64,000 nucleotides of DNA. Origin: Tateyamaria sp947503385. Lineage in GTDB: Bacteria > Pseudomonadota > Alphaproteobacteria > Rhodobacterales > Rhodobacteraceae. The notes under the pieces were generated by a model. The model searched no databases. It was given only the letters and a program-made list of their open reading frames with translations, and had not been told where the DNA came from. Shown one piece after another: positions 58,928 through 64,000 of this stretch. Where the stretch lies: contig NZ_JBNFZM010000002.1 in assembly GCF_051195235.1 (NCBI RefSeq), positions 62,001-126,000 on the forward strand. Direction: 5' to 3'. A program made the translations under genes and the position numbers. Position 1 is the first letter of the stretch. Each line of letters opens with the position of its first letter.

Positions 58928-60151
58928 ATGAGCATGACCGAAGACCCCCGCGCCTATCGCAACGTGGCCGTTCTGGTGGCCGCACAGGCTTTCTTGGGCA
59001 GCCAGATCACGATGATCTTTGTGATCGGCGGTCTCGCGGGCACGATTCTCAGCCCCTATGCCTGCCTCGTCACCTTGCCCATCTCGCTCATCGTTTTTGG
59101 GTCGATGACAACCGCGCCTTGGCTCAGCCCGTTGATGCAGCGTGCGGGACGAAGGACGGGATTTTTGATTGGGGCGGCGGGCGGCCTTGTGGGGTCCGCC
59201 ATCTCGGCCTACGCGCTGACCATCGACAATTTCTGGATTTTCCTTGTGGGGTCATACTTTACCGGTATCTACATGTCGTCGCAGGGCTTTTTCCGCTTTG
59301 CCGCAACGGACACGGCGTCAGATGCGTTCAAGCCCAAGGCGATTTCCTATGTTATGGCGGGCGGTCTGATCTCGGCGCTGATTGGCCCGCAAATCGTGGG
59401 TTACATGACCGCGGACAATCCTGACGCGACGGCCATGCGATATTTTGACATCTATATGGTCGCGATGGGCCTGAACGTGCTGGGGATGCTGCTATTTTTC
59501 CTTTTGGACATCCCCAAGCCCCCAGCCCCCAGCGCCGATGACAAACCCATGCGGTCCAAACGCGCGCTGCTGTCCGAGCCGCGCATTCTCGTCGCCGTCA
59601 TTTGTGGCGCAGTGTCCTATGCGCTGATGAACCTTGTGATGACCTCTACGCCGCTGGCGGTTGTGGCCTGCGGCTACACCGAACCGGATGCGGCCAATGT
59701 GGTCACCGCCCACGTGCTGGCGATGTTTGCACCGTCCTTTTTCACCGGGCACCTGATCGCGCGCTTTGGCGTCGAACGGATCACCGGGCTGGGCCTGATC
59801 ATTCTGGCGCTGGCCGGTGTTGTGGCCCTGTCTGGCGTCGCACTTGGCCAGTTCTTTGGCGCGCTGGTCCTGCTGGGGCTGGGGTGGAACTTTGGGTTTA
59901 TCGGCGCGACCACGATGCTGACCACAGCCCATGGCGCCGAAGAGCGGGGGCGCGTGCAGGGCATGAACGACCTCATTGTATTCGGATCGGTCACCTTTGC
60001 CTCGCTGGCGTCGGGCGGGCTGATGAATTGCGCCGGTGGTGATGCGGTGCAGGGCTGGGCTGCGGTCAACCTCGCCATGGTGCCGTTCCTTGTGCTTGCA
60101 GGCGGCTCGCTGATCTGGCTGGCGCTCAAACCCAAACCGGCGACCGCCTAA
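58928..60151 (+). CDS. MFS transporter
   Basis: A 407-residue major-facilitator protein with about 12 hydrophobic helices and the central cytoplasmic loop near KPPAPSADDKPMRSKRALL (about residue 200). The motif-A-like stretch after helix 2 (MQRAGRRTGFLIGAAGG) is present. The substrate is unknown. Start at MSMTED; the next ATG is 6 bp on. The 3' end overlaps the convergent NDUFAF6-like gene by 4 bp. Confidence 0.88.
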   Translation: MSMTEDPRAYRNVAVLVAAQAFLGSQITMIFVIGGLAGTILSPYACLVTLPISLIVFGSMTTAPWLSPLMQRAGRRTGFLIGAAGGLVGSAISAYALTIDNFWIFLVGSYFTGIYMSSQGFFRFAATDTASDAFKPKAISYVMAGGLISALIGPQIVGYMTADNPDATAMRYFDIYMVAMGLNVLGMLLFFLLDIPKPPAPSADDKPMRSKRALLSEPRILVAVICGAVSYALMNLVMTSTPLAVVACGYTEPDAANVVTAHVLAMFAPSFFTGHLIARFGVERITGLGLIILALAGVVALSGVALGQFFGALVLLGLGWNFGFIGATTMLTTAHGAEERGRVQGMNDLIVFGSVTFASLASGGLMNCAGGDAVQGWAAVNLAMVPFLVLAGGSLIWLALKPKPATA

Positions 60152-60915
60152 AGCCAGAGCCTGCCGGTCAGCACCGACGCGCTCAGCCGCGAAGGCGGCA
60201 CGCCCGGTGGCAGCCGTCCGTCCGCGACCGCCATCGGATCGGAGACGACCCGCGCCAATGTGGCGCGTGTCCCGATTGCGGGCCAAAGGGCTGCCCGCGC
60301 CGACGCGGGCACATGCGGACGCACCAGCCGCGCCTGCGCGCGTTTTGCCAGCGCCTTGAGACCATCTGCCGTGCCATCGATCAGTGGGATACGTCCGGCA
60401 TCCGCCAAGGCTGGAACCGCGCGCAAAAACGCCGCCACCCCCGCCGCAAACGCCAGATCACGAACCTCATTTTCGGCCCGCTCCGTCGCACCAAGCACCC
60501 GTGCCGCGGCCCACATCAGGTGGCCCGCGGTCTCATTTATGTAAACGTCGAAATGCGCCTGATCCTCGAACGCATCGCGGTAAATGTCCCAGCGGCGCGC
60601 AGCAACCAGTTGGTCCAGCATCGCCGCTGCGTCCGGTGCCAATACATCGGCCAGCGGAGATGTGACCTCATGCGCGCGCACGGGCCGACCTTCGGCAATC
60701 TCTTCGAGCGCGTCGCGCCACCATTGCAGGCGCATTTCGGCAATCATCGCCTCTTGGGTGACCCAAGGCGCACGCGACACCTCGGCGTTGAACGCGTACA
60801 GCGCAAAGAGCGGCGCACGCGCTGGCAAAGGTGCGGCCATAACCGTCCGAAACCGCAGAGGGTCGCTGCGTTCGACAATGCGCGCGCAGGCGATGGCCGC
60901 CTCGGACAGGCTCAT
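60148..60915 (-). CDS. Squalene/phytoene synthase-fold protein, NDUFAF6-like
   Basis: A 255-residue member of the squalene/phytoene synthase fold. The first catalytic DxxxD motif is replaced: LYAFNAEVSRAPW has no Asp where synthases carry it, and the second is not recognisable in YINETAGHLMW. This is the pattern of NDUFAF6, a mitochondrial complex I assembly factor, and of its alphaproteobacterial relatives. A complex I assembly role is therefore more likely than carotenoid or hopanoid synthesis (inference). It overlaps the methyltransferase gene by 4 bp at its start. Confidence 0.8.
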   Translation of the reverse strand: MSLSEAAIACARIVERSDPLRFRTVMAAPLPARAPLFALYAFNAEVSRAPWVTQEAMIAEMRLQWWRDALEEIAEGRPVRAHEVTSPLADVLAPDAAAMLDQLVAARRWDIYRDAFEDQAHFDVYINETAGHLMWAAARVLGATERAENEVRDLAFAAGVAAFLRAVPALADAGRIPLIDGTADGLKALAKRAQARLVRPHVPASARAALWPAIGTRATLARVVSDPMAVADGRLPPGVPPSRLSASVLTGRLWL

Positions 60916-61640
60916 ACGGGTGCCACGATCAGCAGGGCATAAGCGACCTCGTCTGATGCCGCGCGCCAGCGGTCGATCTCGGTCTGGCTTTCTGCGATGG
61001 CCGCCTGCACCGCCGCCGTAGTGTCCTGATCCCGCAAGGTATCGATGCGCACCTGCATGGGGTCATAGTAGGCTTGCCACGGCGCGCCGATGATCATGCG
61101 GTGGGCCATCACGTTGTACCCGGCTGCCGTCACCTGATCCTCGATCCCTTGCGGGTCGGTGACTTCGGGATACTCCTCCCAAAACCGCATCACAGCTTCG
61201 GAGGGTGGCGTTCGCGGCAGCACCGGGTGCGAAAATGCAATCCGCCCGCCCGTATTCAACGCGCCGTGCCAGCCGCGCAGCCCATCGGTTACGCCCAGAA
61301 AATAGAGAGCGCCCGCACACCAGATCAGGTCATAGATCCCGTCAGGTGCCGCCATGTCGCCCACCTGCGCCGTGACGCGCGGACCAAAAGGCGCCGCACG
61401 CTGCTGCGCCAACTCGATGAATTGCCCGGTCTTGTCGATGGCGGTGATCTCCGCCTCCGGCAGTCCCTCGGCAAGGGTCACCATATCCGCGCCCGGACCA
61501 CAGCCCGCATCCAGCACATGCACGTGCCCATGCAGCCCGATGGTCTGCACCGCCCACTGCACGTCTGCGGGCGCACCCGGCCCCTCGCGCGGCAGGCCAT
61601 GGTGCACTTGCAGAAACGCGTCCCATTCCTCGGGCGTCAT
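60912..61640 (-). CDS. Class I SAM-dependent methyltransferase
   Basis: A 242-residue enzyme with motif I VLDAGCGPGADMVTLAEG (about residues 42-59) and the acidic AIDKT. The acceptor is unknown. It is coupled to both cimA (4-bp overlap) and the NDUFAF6-like gene (4-bp overlap). Confidence 0.85.
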   Translation of the reverse strand: MTPEEWDAFLQVHHGLPREGPGAPADVQWAVQTIGLHGHVHVLDAGCGPGADMVTLAEGLPEAEITAIDKTGQFIELAQQRAAPFGPRVTAQVGDMAAPDGIYDLIWCAGALYFLGVTDGLRGWHGALNTGGRIAFSHPVLPRTPPSEAVMRFWEEYPEVTDPQGIEDQVTAAGYNVMAHRMIIGAPWQAYYDPMQVRIDTLRDQDTTAAVQAAIAESQTEIDRWRAASDEVAYALLIVAPV

Positions 61641-63253
61641 GTCACGCCGTCCCGCACCAGTTTCCAGCGGATCGCGTCCAGCAGCGCCTCGAACGAGGCG
61701 TCAACGATGTTGGCCGACACCCCCACGGTCGACCAGCGCCGCCCCTGCCCGTCCTCGCTGTCGATGATGACGCGTGTGACGGCCTCAGTCCCGCCTTGGG
61801 TGATCCGCACCTTAAAGTCGACGAGGCGTATGTCTTCCACGTGGCTCTGGTAGCGGCCCAAGTCCTTGGCCAGCGCCTTGGCCAGCGCGTTCACGGGGCC
61901 GCGGTCGGTGCCGGTTTCGTCCATGCTCTCGCTCACCGACAGCATCTTTTGTCCGTCCACTTTGACCACGACAACCGCCTCGGACAGCGACACCATCTGA
62001 TTGCGCTTGTTCTTGCGCCGCTCGATCGTCACCCGGTAGCGCTTGACCTCAAAGAACTCCGGCAGCAGGCCCAGTTCGTCCCGCGCCAGCAGTTCGAACG
62101 AGGCTTGCGCCGTGTCGTAGGAATACCCGTCGGCTTCGCGCGCCTTGATCCGGTCAAGGATACGGGCGAGGCCCGGGTCCTTGGGTGCCACGTCCAGCCC
62201 CATCTCAGCCAGCCGCTTGCGCAGGTTCGACTGCCCCGCCTGGTTTGACATCGGAATGATGCGCGCGTTGCCCACCGTGCCGGGGTCGATATGTTCGTAC
62301 GTTGTCGGGTCCTTGAGGATCGCGGAGGCGTGCAGCCCCGCCTTGTGGGCAAAGGCCGACGCGCCCACAAAGGCCGCCTGTTTCTGCGGCACGCGGTTGA
62401 GGATATCGTCCAGCATCCGTGACGTTCGCGTCAGCCCCGCAAGCGCTTCGGGCGTCACGCCGGTCTCAAACCGGCTGGCATAGGGTTCCTTGAGCAGCAG
62501 GATCGGGATCAGTGCGGTCAGGTTGGCATTGCCACAGCGCTCGCCCAAACCGTTGAGCGTGCCTTGAATCTGCCGCGCGCCCGCATCCACCGCCGCGAGG
62601 CTCGCCGCCACCGCGTTTTCGGTGTCGTTGTGGGTGTGAATGCCCAGCCGGTCACCCGCGATGCCGCTGTCGATCACTGCACGCGTGATCATGTGCACCG
62701 CGTGCGGCAGCGTGCCGCCATTGGTGTCGCAGAGCGCAATCCACCGCGCGCCCGCATCATAGGCTGCATGGATCGCCTCCAGCGCGTAGTCGGGATTGGA
62801 CGTGTAGCCGTCAAAGAAGTGTTCCGCGTCAAAGATCGCCTCGCGCCCCTGCCCCACGATATGAGCAAAGCTGGCCGCGATGTTCTGCGTGTTCTCGGCC
62901 AGCGAAATGCCCAAGGCCTTGTCCACGTGGAAATCATGGGTCTTGCCGACAAGGCAAACCGCAGGCGTGCCCGCGTTCAGAACGGCGGCCAGCACGTCGT
63001 CGTTCTCGGCGCTCATTCCTGCGCGCTTGGTCATGCCAAAGGCGGTGAAGGTGGCGCGGGTCTTGGGGGCCGCGTCAAAAAACGCGCTGTCCGTCGGGTT
63101 CGCCCCCGGCCAGCCGCCCTCGATATAGTCGACACCAAGCGCATCCAGCGCAGTTGCGATCTGCTGCTTTTCCGCGGTGGAAAACTGGACACCTTGGGTC
63201 TGCTGCCCGTCGCGAAGGGTCGTGTCGAACAGAGAGAGGCGTTCTTTAGACAT
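61637..63253 (-). CDS. cimA: Citramalate synthase
   Basis: Condenses pyruvate and acetyl-CoA to (R)-citramalate, the threonine-independent route to 2-oxobutyrate and isoleucine. The 538-residue protein has the DRE-TIM opening LFDTTLRDGQQTQGVQF, HTHNDTENAVA, GLGERCGNANL, and a C-terminal LeuA-type allosteric domain (about 420-538) for isoleucine feedback. The start MSKERLSLFDTT overlaps the cysS end by 8 bp. Confidence 0.93.
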   Translation of the reverse strand: MSKERLSLFDTTLRDGQQTQGVQFSTAEKQQIATALDALGVDYIEGGWPGANPTDSAFFDAAPKTRATFTAFGMTKRAGMSAENDDVLAAVLNAGTPAVCLVGKTHDFHVDKALGISLAENTQNIAASFAHIVGQGREAIFDAEHFFDGYTSNPDYALEAIHAAYDAGARWIALCDTNGGTLPHAVHMITRAVIDSGIAGDRLGIHTHNDTENAVAASLAAVDAGARQIQGTLNGLGERCGNANLTALIPILLLKEPYASRFETGVTPEALAGLTRTSRMLDDILNRVPQKQAAFVGASAFAHKAGLHASAILKDPTTYEHIDPGTVGNARIIPMSNQAGQSNLRKRLAEMGLDVAPKDPGLARILDRIKAREADGYSYDTAQASFELLARDELGLLPEFFEVKRYRVTIERRKNKRNQMVSLSEAVVVVKVDGQKMLSVSESMDETGTDRGPVNALAKALAKDLGRYQSHVEDIRLVDFKVRITQGGTEAVTRVIIDSEDGQGRRWSTVGVSANIVDASFEALLDAIRWKLVRDGVT

Positions 63254-64000
63254 CGATTGCCTCCAACTTCGCCGGATCAAAATCAGGTCCAGCCAACAGG
63301 TTGACCCCAGCCTTGGTCATACGGACTTCAATCCCTGCGTCCACCAAAGCCAACTTGATCGAATCTACCTTCGAAAAATCTTTGCTTTGCATTGCCGCTT
63401 CGCGCGCATCAGCAAGCGCCTGCTCAAAGACGGCAAGGTCCACTGCCGGGGATGTATCCCATCCTCCGATCTCATCGGTCAGCAACCCGATCATGTTCCC
63501 GGTTGCTTTCAATGCGCGCACCTCACCCTGCGCCGCCAGACTGTGCATACGCATAATTACGTCAGAGATATTCAGGTCGTCGGAAAGAGCTGTCGTGGCA
63601 TATTCTTGCGCCGGGTCAAGCTCCACATCTGCGGTCAAGGCCCGCCACTTCCGCAATGTCGCCTCTGCCTCCGCCCGCTTCTTCTCTGTCCAATCCATTG
63701 GCTTGCGGTAGTGCGTCGACAGCATCACAAACCGGATCACCTCGCCCGGCACGCCATCCTCCAGCAAATCCCGCACGGTAAAGAAGTTGCCCAAACTCTT
63801 GGACATCTTCTTGCCCTCGACCTGCAACATCTCGTTGTGCATCCACACATTGGCAAAGCCATGCCCGGCGCAGCGTGACTGCGCGATTTCGTTCTCATGA
63901 TGCGGGAATTGCAGGTCGTTGCCACCCCCGTGAATGTCAAACCTATCGCCCAACAACTCATACGCCATGGCCGAGCACTCGATATGCCAGCCGGGCCGCC
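63246..64000 (-). CDS. cysS: Cysteinyl-tRNA synthetase (5' part beyond window)
   Basis: The C-terminal 250 residues or so are visible. RPGWHIECSAMA at the window edge holds the zinc/substrate Cys, HGGGNDLQFPHHENEIAQS follows, and KKMSKSLGN is the KMSKS loop. It ends in a DALR-type helical domain. The HIGH motif and N-terminus are outside the window. Confidence 0.96.
   Translation of the reverse strand, partial: RPGWHIECSAMAYELLGDRFDIHGGGNDLQFPHHENEIAQSRCAGHGFANVWMHNEMLQVEGKKMSKSLGNFFTVRDLLEDGVPGEVIRFVMLSTHYRKPMDWTEKKRAEAEATLRKWRALTADVELDPAQEYATTALSDDLNISDVIMRMHSLAAQGEVRALKATGNMIGLLTDEIGGWDTSPAVDLAVFEQALADAREAAMQSKDFSKVDSIKLALVDAGIEVRMTKAGVNLLAGPDFDPAKLEAIDV

Overview
This window is chromosomal core DNA from an alphaproteobacterium, almost certainly a member of the Rhodobacterales (Roseobacter group). 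The lineage signal comes from ctrA next to a sciP-type CtrA inhibitor gene, the DUF6456, DUF6477, DUF6749 and DUF6902 families, TrmFO in an alphaproteobacterial setting, OlsB, a GAAC-N7-GAAC LexA box, and the yceD-rpmF-plsX-fabH-ihfA-merR order. The sequence is GC-rich and densely coding. Many genes are translationally coupled by 1-8 bp overlaps. I see no insertion sequence, prophage, CRISPR array or rRNA operon. One tRNA gene, tRNA-Pro(GGG), is present.

Layout. 1-9.4 kb: lipA (cut by the window edge), a DUF6456 regulator divergent from a DUF6477 protein, an MttB-family methyltransferase, guaA, an FkbM methyltransferase, a DMT transporter and a FadL-type porin. 9.4-17.3 kb: a second DMT transporter, a P-loop ATPase and metA (predicted acetyl-CoA type), an alpha/beta hydrolase, ppk2, a TetR regulator, a secreted metallophosphoesterase, and rplM-rpsI. 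17.5-28.6 kb: a membrane/zinc-ribbon pair, a MocR regulator divergent from a DUF1127 protein, thioesterase and methyltransferase genes, an ECHDC3-like crotonase, trmFO, gluQ, hisI, an Fe-S scaffold and a soluble chemoreceptor. 28.7-38.5 kb: a 42-codon membrane protein gene with a LexA box, recG-ligA, ctrA, sciP, mnmA, an Uup-type ABC-F protein and olsB. 38.5-44.8 kb: bamE, yceD-rpmF-plsX-fabH-ihfA-merR, tRNA-Pro and a tandem dCTP-deaminase-like gene. 44.8-52 kb: scpB-scpA-nagZ-SPOR-argS-dgt on the minus strand, then erpA. 52-64 kb: the DUF6749/DUF6902 pair, xth, an HNH endonuclease, an alkA-like glycosylase with cobK, an MFS transporter, an NDUFAF6-like protein, a methyltransferase, cimA and cysS (cut by the edge).

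How genes work together. Cell-cycle control is the main regulatory theme. ctrA and sciP are adjacent. A perfect TTAA-N7-TTAA CtrA box lies upstream of sciP, another lies upstream of xth, and one-mismatch versions lie upstream of ctrA and of the DUF6456/DUF6477 pair, where DnaA boxes also occur. The phospholipid/fatty-acid genes plsX and fabH travel with ribosomal protein L32 and IHF alpha. recG, ligA, xth and an AlkA-like glycosylase supply DNA repair functions.

The two most interesting loci are a pair of genes at 52.0-53.6 kb and a small gene at 28.8-29.0 kb. The first encodes a 152-residue protein made of a 20-residue leader and seven 20-residue FSSGS repeats (DUF6749) beside a DUF6902 protein; its layout resembles a multi-core peptide precursor and a processing partner. 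The second encodes a 42-residue single-pass membrane protein behind a consensus SOS box, which fits an SOS checkpoint peptide analogous to Caulobacter SidA. Both functional ideas are inference.
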